A stretch of 64,000 nucleotides of DNA from Bradyrhizobium sp. SZCCHNS1050 (GTDB taxonomy: Bacteria > Pseudomonadota > Alphaproteobacteria > Rhizobiales > Xanthobacteraceae), in assembly GCF_032484785.1 (NCBI RefSeq), contig NZ_JAUETR010000001.1, positions 3,289,501-3,353,500 of the forward strand. The letters run 5' to 3'. The notes beneath the pieces are model-generated. The model searched no databases. It had not been told where the DNA came from and was given only the letters and a program-made list of their open reading frames with translations. A program made the translations under genes and the position numbers. The stretch's first letter is position 1; the number at the start of each line of letters is the position of its first letter. Below, in pieces: positions 29,984 to 39,556 of the stretch.

Positions 29984-30207
29984 GCTGCACCGAAGCGGAA
30001 TGTTGTTTCGCGCGTCACCGGCCCCCACATACCGGCAGGCAGGCCGATCCCGAGTCGCAGTCATTGAATAGTTCGTCGGGTGGCCTACTCGAGCGGTCCT
30101 GCCCGATTGTTGCCTGCATTCCTCTGCCTTCTGACACTGTTGTCTGACGTCGTGCTAAGCACGAATGCCTTCTTCCATTGATGTGATATTGCCGAGGCCG
30201 TCTCCAG

Positions 30208-31707
30208 ATGTTTCCGAAACCCAAGCCCGTCCTGGTTCCCAATACCTACGCCTTCGAATCCGAGCCGATGGTGAAGCCGACGGGCTTCCGCGAGTATGAC
30301 GCGCGCTGGCTGTTCAACAAGGAGATCAATCTGATGGGGGTGCAGGCGCTCGGCATGGGGCTGGGCGCGCTGATCGCCGAACGCGGCGTCAAGCAGGAGA
30401 TCGTGACCGGGCACGATTTCCGCGGCTACTCCGCCTCGATCAAATACGCCCTGATCTCGGGCCTGATGGCCGCCGGCTGCAAGGTGCATGACATCGGCCT
30501 TGCCGTGACGCCGATGGCCTATTTCGCCCAGTTCGATCTCGACGTGCCCTGCGTCGCCATGGTGACCGCCTCGCACAACGACAACGGCTGGACCGGCGTG
30601 AAGATGGGGGCCAACCGCCCGCTCACCTTCGGCCCCGAAGAGATGACCCGGCTCAAGGAGATCGTGCTCGAGGCCGCGTTCAAGAATGGCAGCGGCGGCT
30701 CCTATCAGTTCCATGAGAATTATCCGGCGCGCTACATCGCCGACCTCACCAGCCGTCCCAAGCTGAAGCGCAGGCTGAAGGTGGTCGCGGCCTGCGGCAA
30801 CGGCACCGCGGGCGCGTTCGCGCCGCAGGTGCTGGAGGCGATCGGCTGCGAGGTTGTCCCGCTCGACACCGAGCTCGATCACACCTTCCCGAAATACAAT
30901 CCCAATCCCGAAGACATGGAGATGCTGCACGCCATCCGCGATGCCGTGCTCGCGCACGAGGCCGATGTCGGCCTCGGCTTCGATGGCGACGGCGATCGCT
31001 GCGGCGTGGTCGACAATACCGGCGAGGAGATCTTCGCCGACAAGGTCGGCGTGATGCTGGCGCGCGACATGTCGGCGATCCACAAGGACGCGCAGTTCGT
31101 CGTCGACGTGAAGTCAACCGGCCTGTTCATGACCGATCCGGTGCTGCAGGCGCAGGGCGCGAAGACCGCCTACTGGAAGACCGGCCATTCCTACATGAAG
31201 CGCCGCACCAACGAGCTCGGTGCGCTCGCCGGCTTCGAGAAGTCGGGCCACTTCTTCTTCAACCGCCCGTTCGGGCGAGGCTATGACGACGGTCTGGTCT
31301 CGGCGATCGCGATCTGCGAGATGCTCGACCGGGCGCCGGGCAAGTCGATGGCCGACCTGAAGAACGCGCTGCCAAAGACCTGGTCGTCGCCGACCATGTC
31401 GCCGCATTGTGGCGACGAGGTCAAATACGGCGTCGCCGACGCTGTCGTGAAGCACTTCCAGGCGCTGCAGCAGCAGGGCGGCAAGGTGGCGGGGCAGAAG
31501 ATCCGCGATCTCGTCACCGTCAACGGCGTCCGCGTCACCGTCGAGGACGGCAGCTGGGGTCTGGTGCGAGCGTCATCCAACAAGCCCGAGCTCGTGGTGG
31601 TGGTCGAAAGCCCGGTGTCCGAGCAGCGCATGCACGACATGTTCGAGGCGGTCAACGAGGTGCTGCGGACGCATCCCGAAGTCGGCGCCTACAACCAGAC
31701 GATCTGA
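30208..31707 (+). CDS. Phosphomannomutase/phosphoglucomutase
   Basis: Interconverts hexose 1- and 6-phosphates (mannose and/or glucose), feeding sugar nucleotides for exopolysaccharide and LPS. The active-site serine loop is TASHNDNGWTGVKMG, the metal-binding loop is DGDGDRCGVVD, and the sugar-binding loop is GFEKSGHFF. The 499 residues fit the ManB/AlgC group. The start is ATG 30208. The 224-bp upstream gap (29984-30207) holds no gene. Specificity for mannose or glucose cannot be read from sequence. Confidence 0.9.
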   Translation: MFPKPKPVLVPNTYAFESEPMVKPTGFREYDARWLFNKEINLMGVQALGMGLGALIAERGVKQEIVTGHDFRGYSASIKYALISGLMAAGCKVHDIGLAVTPMAYFAQFDLDVPCVAMVTASHNDNGWTGVKMGANRPLTFGPEEMTRLKEIVLEAAFKNGSGGSYQFHENYPARYIADLTSRPKLKRRLKVVAACGNGTAGAFAPQVLEAIGCEVVPLDTELDHTFPKYNPNPEDMEMLHAIRDAVLAHEADVGLGFDGDGDRCGVVDNTGEEIFADKVGVMLARDMSAIHKDAQFVVDVKSTGLFMTDPVLQAQGAKTAYWKTGHSYMKRRTNELGALAGFEKSGHFFFNRPFGRGYDDGLVSAIAICEMLDRAPGKSMADLKNALPKTWSSPTMSPHCGDEVKYGVADAVVKHFQALQQQGGKVAGQKIRDLVTVNGVRVTVEDGSWGLVRASSNKPELVVVVESPVSEQRMHDMFEAVNEVLRTHPEVGAYNQTI

Positions 31708-31760
31708 GGCCGCGTCGATGATGTCGCGCTAGGGCGCTGATCCCATCCTACTCGATGGGA

Positions 31761-33227
31761 TCAAGCGGCCCTCAGGGAGCTCAGGAACTGATCGACCTCG
31801 GATTTGAGCCGGGTCGATTGCGAGGTGAGTCCGGTCGCGGACTCCAGCAGGCGCGAGGCGGCGCTGCCGGTCTCGTCGGAGGCACGGGTCACGCTGCCCA
31901 TGCTTTGGCTGACCAGCCGCGTGCCTTCGGCCGCCTGCTGCACGTTGCCGGAAATTTCTCCGGTGGCGAGGCCCTGCTGCTCGACCGCGGTGGCGATCTC
32001 CTTGGAGATGTCGTCGATCTCGGCAATCGTTCCCCCGATCGCCTGGATGGCGGAGACGGCGTCACCCGTTGCGCTCTGGATGCTCTGCACCTGGCTGGAA
32101 ATTTCCTCGGTGGCCTTCGCGGTCTGGTTGGCGAGTGCCTTGACCTCGCTTGCCACGACGGCAAAGCCCTTGCCGTGCTCGCCGGCGCGCGCCGCCTCAA
32201 TGGTGGCGTTCAGCGCCAGCAGGTTGGTCTGGCTGGCGATCGTCTGGATCAGCGTCACCACCTCGCCGATCTTCTGAGTGCCGGCAGCCAGGCTCGCGAC
32301 CACGGTGTTGGTGCGGCGAGCTTCGTCCGCCGCTTTCGCGGCGATCTCCGCCGACCGCGTCACCTGCTGTGAGATACTGTTGATCGACGCAGTCAGCTCT
32401 TCCGTTGCGGCAGCGACCGTCTCGACATTGGTCGACGCCTGTTGCGAGGCGCCGGCCGCGGCCGACGTCTGGCGCGAGGACTCCGCGCTGCTCCGGCTCA
32501 TCGACGAGGACAGGCTCTGCATCTCGTTGGCGGCGACGGCCACCGCCTCGACGATGCCGCCGATCTTGCGCTCGAAGCCTTCCGCAAGCTCGCGACGGGC
32601 AAGATCAGCCTGCTGCTTGACGCGTTGCTCGGCCTCGAACCGCTCGGCGGTGGCGCGCGCCTCGGCAGCGATCGCCGATTCGGCTTCCGCGGTCTTGCGC
32701 GCGCTGGTTTCGAACAACTGCGTCAGCTTGAGCGCAAGGGCGATGAGAACACCGGCCTCGATCAGCAGGATGACCGCATGCAGCACAACGCGGCCGAAAT
32801 CAGCGCCGCCCGGGTAGATCGCTGCAGGAAAGACGAAGTTCAGGACCAGATGGTGAAGCGCGACGGCGACGGTGCCGGCCAGGATCGGCCGGTAGTCGCA
32901 ATATGCGACCAGACAGGCGAGCGCGGCGAAGAAATACATGTGCATGTCGATCTGCCAGGCATGTCCGGACATCTGGTAGACAAGCACGGATACACCGCCC
33001 ATGACGGCGACCGCGACCGTGAGCTGGGTCGACAAGGTGTCGCCGGCGCTGCGCCAGGAAAGGGTCGCCACCACCGCCATGACGACCATGAGCATGGTCG
33101 GCATCAGCCAGTCGCCGCGCGACAGCCCGATGATGAGGGAGAGCGGAACGTGAACCCAGAGTACCGCCAGCAGAAGCTTGCTGGTCGTGTGCCGGAGGGT
33201 TGCCAGATCGCTGGTCTCGACGTTCAT
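31761..33227 (-). CDS. Methyl-accepting chemotaxis protein with membrane-embedded N-terminus
   Basis: A 488-residue chemoreceptor. The N-terminal 190 residues hold about five or six hydrophobic spans and no sizeable periplasmic domain, so sensing may occur within the membrane. A coiled-coil region (residues about 190-235, [19 protein letters not shown]) follows, with no obvious HAMP domain. The signalling tip contains [20 protein letters not shown], the CheA/CheW-binding hairpin. The start is ATG 33225-33227 with a G-rich ribosome site. A small membrane gene ends 20 bp upstream on the same strand. Confidence 0.9.
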   Translation of the reverse strand: MNVETSDLATLRHTTSKLLLAVLWVHVPLSLIIGLSRGDWLMPTMLMVVMAVVATLSWRSAGDTLSTQLTVAVAVMGGVSVLVYQMSGHAWQIDMHMYFFAALACLVAYCDYRPILAGTVAVALHHLVLNFVFPAAIYPGGADFGRVVLHAVILLIEAGVLIALALKLTQLFETSARKTAEAESAIAAEARATAERFEAEQRVKQQADLARRELAEGFERKIGGIVEAVAVAANEMQSLSSSMSRSSAESSRQTSAAAGASQQASTNVETVAAATEELTASINSISQQVTRSAEIAAKAADEARRTNTVVASLAAGTQKIGEVVTLIQTIASQTNLLALNATIEAARAGEHGKGFAVVASEVKALANQTAKATEEISSQVQSIQSATGDAVSAIQAIGGTIAEIDDISKEIATAVEQQGLATGEISGNVQQAAEGTRLVSQSMGSVTRASDETGSAASRLLESATGLTSQSTRLKSEVDQFLSSLRAA

Positions 33228-33247
33228 TTCCGATTCCCCCAAAGAGA

Positions 33248-33577
33248 TCATTTTGCAAGGCAGGCGGAGACCGCCTGCGGATCGATGATGAGCCAGGCTC
33301 CGGCCTCGCGCAGCCGCGCCGAGCCGTCGTGTTCGCCGGGACGAACGACCAGCAGCGATGAAATGGTCGTTGTGCGCACGAGCGCGGCGTCAGCCGAGGC
33401 CGCAGCGAGCATCGCGTGTTGCGCGCTCCACCAAGGTGGGAAAGCGACGGCCACGATTTCGCTCCCCGCGCGCACTTGGAGTGACAGCGCTGCGACCGCG
33501 ACAAAGCTCGCGATCAGAAGCGCCGTGGCATTGAGCCACGGGCGCGAAGACTGAGGTATGGTTGCACCGGACGTCAT
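33248..33577 (-). CDS. Small membrane-anchored hypothetical protein upstream of the chemoreceptor
   Basis: A 109-residue protein with one hydrophobic span ([20 protein letters not shown], residues about 13-32) and a short outward domain of about 75 residues. No family is recognised. The segment [20 protein letters not shown] and the C-terminal cysteine are notable. I placed the start at ATG 33575-33577; the longer frame to 33670 is possible. It ends 20 bp before the chemoreceptor start, so the two are likely co-transcribed and may function together. Confidence 0.55.
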   Translation of the reverse strand: MTSGATIPQSSRPWLNATALLIASFVAVAALSLQVRAGSEIVAVAFPPWWSAQHAMLAAASADAALVRTTTISSLLVVRPGEHDGSARLREAGAWLIIDPQAVSACLAK

Positions 33578-33689
33578 CACATCCAAGAATAGAGGGATGG
33601 GAATAACTTCCGGTAAACGTTCGTTAGGGATGACGACTGGAGTTCGGGACGCCGGCGCTGCAACGTCCAAGCGGCCCGGAATGCTCGGC

Positions 33690-34190
33690 TCAGACCGGCG
33701 GCACCGGCAGCGCCGTGACCGACTTGATCTTCTCCATGGCGAAGCGCGAGGTGACGTTCTTCAGGGGCACCGCGCTGATCAGCTTCTTGTAGAAGACATC
33801 GTAGCTCTGCATGTCCGCAACGACGACGCGCAGCATGTAGTCGACGTCGCCGGCCATCCGGTAAAACTCCATCACCTCCGGCATCGAGCTGACCGCCTCG
33901 GCGAATTTGCGCAGCCAGGCCTCGGAATGGTCGGCACTCTCCACCGACACGAACACGGAGATGCCGAGCCCGATCTTGTTCTGATCGACCAGGGCCACCC
34001 GGCGCAGGATCACGCCATCGGCCTCCAGCCGCTGGATGCGCTTCCAGCACGGTGTCGACGACAATCCGACCCGATCGCCGATCTCGGCGACGGAGAGCGA
34101 TGCGTCCTCCTGCAGGACCATCAGAATCTTGCGGTCAATGGCATCGAGCCGGCGATTGGCCTCGGAGCCTTGGGCGGCGACATCGGTCAT
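33690..34190 (-). CDS. Lrp/AsnC-family transcriptional regulator
   Basis: A 166-residue feast/famine regulator. The N-terminal helix-turn-helix is LDAIDRKILMVLQEDASLSVAEIGDRVGLSSTPCWKRIQRLE. The C-terminal RAM ligand-binding domain contains VMEFYRMAGDVDYMLRVVV. Such proteins sense amino acids and form octamers. The target is not evident from neighbours. The 130 bp upstream to the nudC stop allows its own promoter. Confidence 0.9.
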   Translation of the reverse strand: MTDVAAQGSEANRRLDAIDRKILMVLQEDASLSVAEIGDRVGLSSTPCWKRIQRLEADGVILRRVALVDQNKIGLGISVFVSVESADHSEAWLRKFAEAVSSMPEVMEFYRMAGDVDYMLRVVVADMQSYDVFYKKLISAVPLKNVTSRFAMEKIKSVTALPVPPV

Positions 34191-34320
34191 GGAGAAACTT
34201 GTTCCATAGGAAGGCTATAAAACCCTCATATAGAGAAAATCGTTCCAAGGCAAGGATCGGCCGTTCAGCCCTTTGCGGCCGGGTCTGGCCGTTTCCGCAG
34301 AGGGCCGGGCTGGTTTCCTG

Positions 34321-35265
34321 TTACCGCTCGTCGTTCTCCTTCAGCCAGCGGCCGACCAGATGATGAGCAATGGCGAACGGATGCGGTCCCGCCAAGCCAT
34401 CCGGATGCTGCCGCAGTAGCATCTGCCGGGCCTCGTCGCGGCTGAACCAGCGCACGTCCTCGAGCTCGGTGCGGTCGATGACGATGTCTTCGTTGAGCGC
34501 TCGGGCGCTGCAACCGATCATCAACGACGACGGATAGGGCCAAGGCTGGGTCATGTAATAAGTCACGTCGGTACAGCGAATGCCCGATTCTTCGAACACC
34601 TCGCGCCGGACGGCGTCCTCGATCGTCTCAGCCGCCTCGACGAAGCCGGCGAGGCAGGAATACATGCCGGCCGGAAACTGCTTCTGCCGCCCGAGCAGGC
34701 ACTTGTCGCCCGAGGCGACCAGCGAGATCACGACCGGATCGGTGCGCGGGAAATGCTCCGTCTTGCAGCTCGGGCATTCGCGCTTCCAGCCGCCCTCGCG
34801 CATCGCGGTCTTGGCGCCGCAATTGGCGCAGAAGCCGTGGCGCTGATGCCATGATACCAGGGACTTCGCCATCGCGATCGTCGCCAACTGGTCGACCGGG
34901 ATCGCGCCCTGCATCGCCACCCCGCGCAGCTCGGTGACCGCCACATCGTCGCGCCCGGCGAGCTTCTCGACGGCCGCCGGCGAGATGCCCATGCCGAACA
35001 CCGCCGCTTCGTCCTGCAGCCCGAGGAAGATCGTTCCCGGATTGGCACCGAACTTCAGCGCCTCGTCGATCGACAGCAGCGCGCGCAGCTTGTCGCCCTC
35101 GCGCTTCAGCACCAGCGAATCGCGATGCACGACATAGGCCCGCGTCGACGGCTTGCTTTCAAAGGCGATCAGCTTGTCGTCATGGAAGCGCAGATGGGCG
35201 GCGCGATCGATCGGATGGCCGACGAAGGCCGGCTTGCCCAACGGAAACAAGTCGAATGGCGACAT
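34321..35265 (-). CDS. nudC: NAD(+) diphosphatase / NADH pyrophosphatase
   Basis: A 314-residue Nudix hydrolase that splits NADH/NAD and related dinucleotides; NudC enzymes also remove NAD caps from RNA. A four-cysteine zinc ribbon (CANCGAKT...CPSCKTEHFPR) precedes the Nudix box GFVEAAETIEDAVRREVFEESGI, which has the catalytic glutamates REVFEE. The N-terminal domain of about 130 residues is typical. It begins 3 bp from the stop of the HIT gene, so the two are co-transcribed. Confidence 0.93.
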   Translation of the reverse strand: MSPFDLFPLGKPAFVGHPIDRAAHLRFHDDKLIAFESKPSTRAYVVHRDSLVLKREGDKLRALLSIDEALKFGANPGTIFLGLQDEAAVFGMGISPAAVEKLAGRDDVAVTELRGVAMQGAIPVDQLATIAMAKSLVSWHQRHGFCANCGAKTAMREGGWKRECPSCKTEHFPRTDPVVISLVASGDKCLLGRQKQFPAGMYSCLAGFVEAAETIEDAVRREVFEESGIRCTDVTYYMTQPWPYPSSLMIGCSARALNEDIVIDRTELEDVRWFSRDEARQMLLRQHPDGLAGPHPFAIAHHLVGRWLKENDER

Positions 35266-35268
35266 CTC

Positions 35269-35688
35269 TCACCCTAGCCAGATCTTGCGCCTGATAGCGC
35301 TGATGAACTGCTGCACCTCCTGCGCATCGTGGGGCACAGCGGGCGCGGCGCCCCACACCGGTCGCGGCCAGGCCACGTCACTCGTGCGTCGCGCGATGAT
35401 GTGGACGTGCAACTGGGGCACCATGTTGCCGAGCGCGGCGACGTTGAGCTTGTCGCATTTGGTGATCTCTTTGAGCGCGCGTGACGCCCGCGTGATCTCG
35501 GTCATCAGCTGCGCCTGCGCGACCTCGTCGAGATCGATGATCTCGACCGCGCCCTCGCGCCGCGGCACCAACAGCAGCCAAGGATAGTTCGCGTCCTTGA
35601 TCACCAGCACGCGGGACAGCGGCAGGTCGCCAATGTCGATCGTATCCTTCGCAAGTTGCGGATGCAGCGACCAGGCTGATTCGGGCAT
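35269..35688 (-). CDS. HIT family nucleotide hydrolase/transferase
   Basis: A 139-residue histidine-triad protein that hydrolyses or transfers nucleotide monophosphates. The motif QLHVHIIARR carries the catalytic histidine series (HxHxH-like, with the last position Ala). The N-terminal core has LVPRREGAVEIIDLDE. The missing third histidine of the HxHxHxx pattern is common in this branch. It is the first gene of a two-gene unit with nudC, both acting on nucleotides. Confidence 0.85.
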   Translation of the reverse strand: MPESAWSLHPQLAKDTIDIGDLPLSRVLVIKDANYPWLLLVPRREGAVEIIDLDEVAQAQLMTEITRASRALKEITKCDKLNVAALGNMVPQLHVHIIARRTSDVAWPRPVWGAAPAVPHDAQEVQQFISAIRRKIWLG

Positions 35689-35833
35689 GCGGCGGTTCCT
35701 GGCGGATGGTCAGGTGGGGAGCTCGCGGGCACCTAAAGCCTTTCCGAGCTGCGGCACAAGCCCGCGGGGCGGTAGACTAGGCCGGCGAAGCTCGCGCTTG
35801 CTTTCCGGACCATTTGGCCCCAAATAGGCAGCG

Positions 35834-35932
35834 GGAGATTGGCGGTGGACGAGCCACTCGCCAACCGGGTCAGGTCCGGAAGGAAGCAGCCCTAACGAGG
35901 TCCGGATCGGGTCGCTCGTCAGTCTCCTACCT
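35834..35932 (+). ncRNA. ffs: Small signal recognition particle RNA (4.5S type)
   Basis: The universally conserved tip GGTCAGGTCCGGAAGGAAGC lies at about 35868-35887, followed by AGCCCTAACGAGGTCCGG, which pairs back with GGTCCGG. Flanking complementary stems give a hairpin of about 100 nt. A TTTT tract follows at 35933. With the Ffh protein it targets membrane proteins during translation. The exact ends are estimated. It lies just upstream of dnaX, as in many alphaproteobacteria. Confidence 0.93.
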
Positions 35933-36061
35933 GTTTTCTCGAGCGAATCGCGCAAAGATGGCGGGGACCCCGCGCAGGGCGGGCGCTCGACCGCGCTCCG
36001 GCTGATTGCGTCGACGATCGCGATCGATGCCGGCCTGGAATGCTCACTTGCGGATCGCTCG

Positions 36062-37900
36062 ATGACCGACGCTGGCGCCCCACCTGTTCCGCCTGACAGC
36101 GCCGACGCTCCCGCCAAGCCCTACCGGGTGCTGGCGCGCAAATACCGCCCCTCCAGCTTCGCAGATCTGATCGGCCAGGAGGCCGTGGTGCGCACCGTCT
36201 CGAACGCGTTCGAGACCGGCCGGATTCCGCAGGCCTGGATTCTGACCGGCGTCCGCGGCGTCGGCAAGACGACCACCGCCCGCATTCTCGCCCGCGCATT
36301 GAATTACGAGCTGCCGGACGGCTCGGTGAAGGGGCCGACCATCCATATGCCGGTGCTCGGCACCCATTGCCAGGCGATCATGGAAAGCCGGCACATGGAC
36401 ATCCTCGAGATGGACGCGGCGTCCCACACCGGCGTCGATGACGTCCGCCAGATCAATGACAGCGTCCGCTATGCGCCGGCCAGCGCGCGCTACAAGGTCT
36501 ACATCATCGACGAAGTCCACATGCTGTCGACAGCGGCGTTCAACGCCTTCCTGAAGACCTTGGAGGAGCCGCCGGAGCACGCCAAGTTCGTGTTTGCGAC
36601 CACCGAGATCCGCAAAGTGCCGGTGACGGTGCTGTCGCGCTGCCAGCGCTTCGATCTGCGCCGCGTCGAGGCCGACGTGCTGATGAAGCATCTTTCGGGC
36701 ATCGCGACCAAGGAAGGCGTGACGATCGAGCCCGAGGCGCTCGGCATCATCGCGCGCGCCGCCGAAGGCTCGGTGCGCGATTCGTTGTCGCTGCTCGATC
36801 AGGCGATCGCGCACAGCGCCGGCGAAGTCCGAGCCGACGATGTCCGTCAGATGCTGGGCCTCGCCGACCGCACCCGCGTGATCGACCTGTTCCACCATCT
36901 CGCCAGCGGCGACATCGCTGCCGCCTTCAAGGAATTCCGCGAGCAATATGACGTCGGCGCCGACCCCGTGGTCGTGCTGTCGGATCTGGCCGAGTTCGTG
37001 AACTTCGTCACCCGGGTGAAGGTCGTGCCGGCCACGGCCGACAACGTCGCCTTCAGCGAGACCGAGCGGCTGCGCGCGCGCGACTTCGCCACCAAGCTGT
37101 CGATGCGGGTGCTGTCGCGGATGTGGCAGATGCTGCTCAAGGGCATCGCCGAGACCCAAGGCGCGACGCGCCCGGCCGCCGCCGCGGAAATGGTGCTGGT
37201 ACGGATTGCCTACGCGGCCGATCTGCCGACGCCCGACGAAGCCATTCGGATGATCGACCAGAACGGCGGCGGATCTCCCGTTGTCACGAACGGCGGCGGA
37301 GCGCGTGCTGCGCCGGCATCCACCATGAGCGCGGGAACGCCGCCTGTGATGACGTCGGCGCCGATGCAGGCGCCGCGCGCGCAAGGCCCGACGCTCGCCG
37401 CAGTCGGCGGCTCGATGCGCCCGCAGGCGATGTCGTCACAGCCGGCGCCGGCAACACAGGACCAGCCCGCGCTACGCATCGCGAGCTTTCAGGAACTCGT
37501 CGCGCTGGCCGGCAAGAATCGTGACCTGATCACCAAGAGCGCGCTGGAGATGGACGTGCGGCTGGTCCGCTTCGAAGAGGGACGGCTGGAGATCGCGCTG
37601 GAACGGACGGCGCAGCGCTCGCTTGTCTCGGACCTCGGCCGCAAGCTGGAAGACTGGACCGGCCGGCGCTGGACGGTGATCGTTTCCAACGAGCCGGGTC
37701 AGGCGACCTTGCGCGAGCAGAACCTGCGCGCCAAGAGCGAGCGAGAGGCGGCGGCGGAGGCCGATCCGCGCGTACAGGAGATCCTGGCGCGGTTCCCGGG
37801 CACCAAGGTGGTCGAAGTGCGCCGGCTCGCCCCCGAGCCGCCCGAATCGGACGCCAGTGCTGTCGAGCCGCCCGACGAGTCCGACGATGATGATTTCTAG
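36062..37900 (+). CDS. dnaX: DNA polymerase III subunit gamma/tau
   Basis: The clamp-loader ATPase of the replicase. Walker A is TGVRGVGKTTTARILARA near residue 65, Walker B is VYIIDEVHML, and the SRC motif is LSRCQRFDLRR with the arginine finger. The usual four-cysteine zinc module between Walker A and B is absent; only HCQAIMES keeps one Cys. Residues about 385-480 are a Pro/Ala/Ser linker, and a tau-like C-terminal domain follows to residue 612. No programmed frameshift signal was seen. The stop codon overlaps the repeat at 37900. Confidence 0.95.
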   Translation: MTDAGAPPVPPDSADAPAKPYRVLARKYRPSSFADLIGQEAVVRTVSNAFETGRIPQAWILTGVRGVGKTTTARILARALNYELPDGSVKGPTIHMPVLGTHCQAIMESRHMDILEMDAASHTGVDDVRQINDSVRYAPASARYKVYIIDEVHMLSTAAFNAFLKTLEEPPEHAKFVFATTEIRKVPVTVLSRCQRFDLRRVEADVLMKHLSGIATKEGVTIEPEALGIIARAAEGSVRDSLSLLDQAIAHSAGEVRADDVRQMLGLADRTRVIDLFHHLASGDIAAAFKEFREQYDVGADPVVVLSDLAEFVNFVTRVKVVPATADNVAFSETERLRARDFATKLSMRVLSRMWQMLLKGIAETQGATRPAAAAEMVLVRIAYAADLPTPDEAIRMIDQNGGGSPVVTNGGGARAAPASTMSAGTPPVMTSAPMQAPRAQGPTLAAVGGSMRPQAMSSQPAPATQDQPALRIASFQELVALAGKNRDLITKSALEMDVRLVRFEEGRLEIALERTAQRSLVSDLGRKLEDWTGRRWTVIVSNEPGQATLREQNLRAKSEREAAAEADPRVQEILARFPGTKVVEVRRLAPEPPESDASAVEPPDESDDDDF

Positions 37901-37975
37901 AGCATGATCCGGAAAAAGTGGAAACCGGTATTCCTCGCGACAAACGCCAAAGGCGTTTGCGCGGAGATCATGCTC
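37900..37975. repeat. GAGCATGATC palindromic repeat overlapping the dnaX stop
   Basis: Outer arms GAGCATGATC (37900-37909) and GATCATGCTC (37966-37975) are exact complements. An inner hairpin has arms CAAACGCC and GGCGTTTG around AAA (37941-37959). From memory, the AGCATGATCCGGAAAA motif is a widespread Rhizobiales repeat. The first base is the last base of the dnaX stop codon. Confidence 0.75.
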
Positions 37976-38004
37976 AACAAGATGGCTGATGATGAGGTGC
38001 TCCG

Positions 38005-38325
38005 ATGGCTGACTTTCTCGGCATGATGAAACAGGCGGCGCAGCTGCAGACGAAGATGCAGGAGATGCAGGAGGAACTCGGCAACGTCGAGGTCGAGGGC
38101 ATCTCGGGCGGCGGTCTGGTTGCCGTGCGCATGACCGCCAAGATGGACGTGAAGAGCATCAAGATCGATCCGTCGCTGCTCAAGCCGGAGGAGGCCGAGA
38201 TCCTGGAGGACCTGCTGGTCACCGCGCATGGCGATGCGCGGCGCAAGGCGGAAGCCGCGATGCAGGAGAAGATGCAGGCCATCACCGGCAAGCTCGGCCT
38301 GCCGCCAGGCTTCGGTTTTGGTTAG
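38005..38325 (+). CDS. ybaB: YbaB/EbfC nucleoid-associated protein
   Basis: A 106-residue dimeric DNA-binding protein of the YbaB family, a tweezer-like fold. [20 protein letters not shown] forms the first long helix. It is encoded between dnaX and recR, the classical arrangement. Its exact role in nucleoid structure or recombination is not settled. Confidence 0.95.
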   Translation: MADFLGMMKQAAQLQTKMQEMQEELGNVEVEGISGGGLVAVRMTAKMDVKSIKIDPSLLKPEEAEILEDLLVTAHGDARRKAEAAMQEKMQAITGKLGLPPGFGFG

Positions 38326-38350
38326 TTGACCTGATGACATTCGTGAACTG

Positions 38351-38950
38351 ATGGCCGTCGCTGGTCCTGAGATCGAACGCCTGATCCAGCTGCTCGCGCG
38401 CCTGCCCGGCCTCGGGCCGCGTTCGGCGCGGCGCGCCGCCCTGCATCTCATCAAGAAGCGCGAGGCGCTGATGGTGCCGCTTGCCTCGGCGCTGCAGGTC
38501 GCGATCGATCGCATCCAGGTCTGCAAGACCTGCGGCAACATCGATACGCAGAATCCCTGCACGGTGTGCACCGATCCGCGGCGCGATCCCGCGATGATCG
38601 TCGTCGTCGCCGATGTCGCCGACCTCTGGGCGCTGGAGCGCGCCAAGGCCTCGAACGGCCGCTATCACGTGCTCGGCGGCACCTTGTCGCCGCTCGACGG
38701 AGTCGGTCCGCAGGATCTCACCATCGACGCGCTGGTGCAGCGCGCGCATGCGCCGGAGGTGCAGGAGATCATCCTCGCTCTGAACGCGACGGTCGACGGC
38801 CAGACCACGGCGCACTACATCACCGACCTCCTGCAGGAGGCGAACGTCAAGGTCACGCGGCTGGCGCATGGCGTGCCGGTCGGCGGCGAGCTCGACTATC
38901 TCGACGAAGGCACGCTCTCGGCCGCGATGCGGCAGCGGACCTTGTTCTAA
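38351..38950 (+). CDS. recR: Recombination protein RecR
   Basis: Works with RecF and RecO to load RecA on gapped DNA. A zinc finger [16 protein letters not shown] is at residues about 57-72. The Toprim domain runs from [13 protein letters not shown] and [15 protein letters not shown]. The N-terminal helix-hairpin-helix is [19 protein letters not shown]. The length of 199 residues is normal. It lies 25 bp downstream of ybaB and is probably co-transcribed with it. Confidence 0.96.
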   Translation: MAVAGPEIERLIQLLARLPGLGPRSARRAALHLIKKREALMVPLASALQVAIDRIQVCKTCGNIDTQNPCTVCTDPRRDPAMIVVVADVADLWALERAKASNGRYHVLGGTLSPLDGVGPQDLTIDALVQRAHAPEVQEIILALNATVDGQTTAHYITDLLQEANVKVTRLAHGVPVGGELDYLDEGTLSAAMRQRTLF

Positions 38951-38970
38951 GCACAGACGGAAGTGAATTG

Positions 38971-39396
38971 ATGACGAAACGCGGATTCGGCAAACGGCTG
39001 GCTTTGGGCGCGATTCTGGCGGCACTCTCGGCGCCGTCGGTGCTGGCGCAGCAAAGCGAGGCACCGCAGAAGGCGGGGCGTCCGCTCAATGCCGGTGACG
39101 TGCTGTCGGGCGAGCTGACGGCGCTGAAGCTGAAAGGCGCCAAATCGGGCCAGCCCTCCGCCGCCTATCAGATCACCAGCGAGCCGCGCCGCCTGCCGCC
39201 GCCGAGCGGGCTGTGCAATCTCGAGACCGGACCGGAGACGTTCCAGCTCGTTACCGCGAACACGGCGCAGGCCTCGCAGCTCAAGGGCCTGCTCGGCAAG
39301 CAGATCGCGGTCAAGGTCGACGAGATCGCCTGCGCCCAGGATGCGGGACAGATGAGCGAGGCGGTGGTGACCAAGTGGAGCTTGGTAAAGCGGTGA
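38971..39396 (+). CDS. Exported hypothetical protein, 141 residues
   Basis: A signal peptide (TKRGFGKRLALGAILAALSAPSVLAQ) leads to a mature periplasmic domain of about 115 residues. No family is recognised. The segments ITSEPRRLPPPSGLCNLETG and LKGLLGKQIAVKVDEIACAQD contain the only two cysteines, which may pair. It follows recR by 20 bp and may be co-transcribed. Confidence 0.6.
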   Translation: MTKRGFGKRLALGAILAALSAPSVLAQQSEAPQKAGRPLNAGDVLSGELTALKLKGAKSGQPSAAYQITSEPRRLPPPSGLCNLETGPETFQLVTANTAQASQLKGLLGKQIAVKVDEIACAQDAGQMSEAVVTKWSLVKR

Positions 39397-39436
39397 CACT
39401 TGGGACGCTGCGAGCGCCGCGTCCTGACTTCTGCAG

Positions 39437-39536
39437 TCATCGCCCGGCTCGACCGGGCGATCCACTACGCCGCGGCCCCTCGGTTGATAGCTGACGTCTC
39501 TGGAATACAGGGTCACCCGCCTTCGCGAGTGACGAC
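39437..39536. repeat. GTCATCGCC...GAGTGACGAC repeat element
   Basis: It starts with the hairpin CGCCCGG/CCGGGCG (39442-39460) and ends with a second hairpin region near TCACCCGCCTTCGCGAGTGA. It is a diverged member of the GTCAT mosaic class, with CCACTACG replacing CCAGTACG. It lies between the exported protein gene and the convergent transporter gene. Confidence 0.65.
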
Positions 39537-39556
39537 AGTTGACGGTGAGGCGGCAG

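Noticed and set aside
36044..37384. Minus-strand ORF of 446 codons
   Set aside because: Antisense to dnaX; Arg/His-rich composition typical of a shadow.
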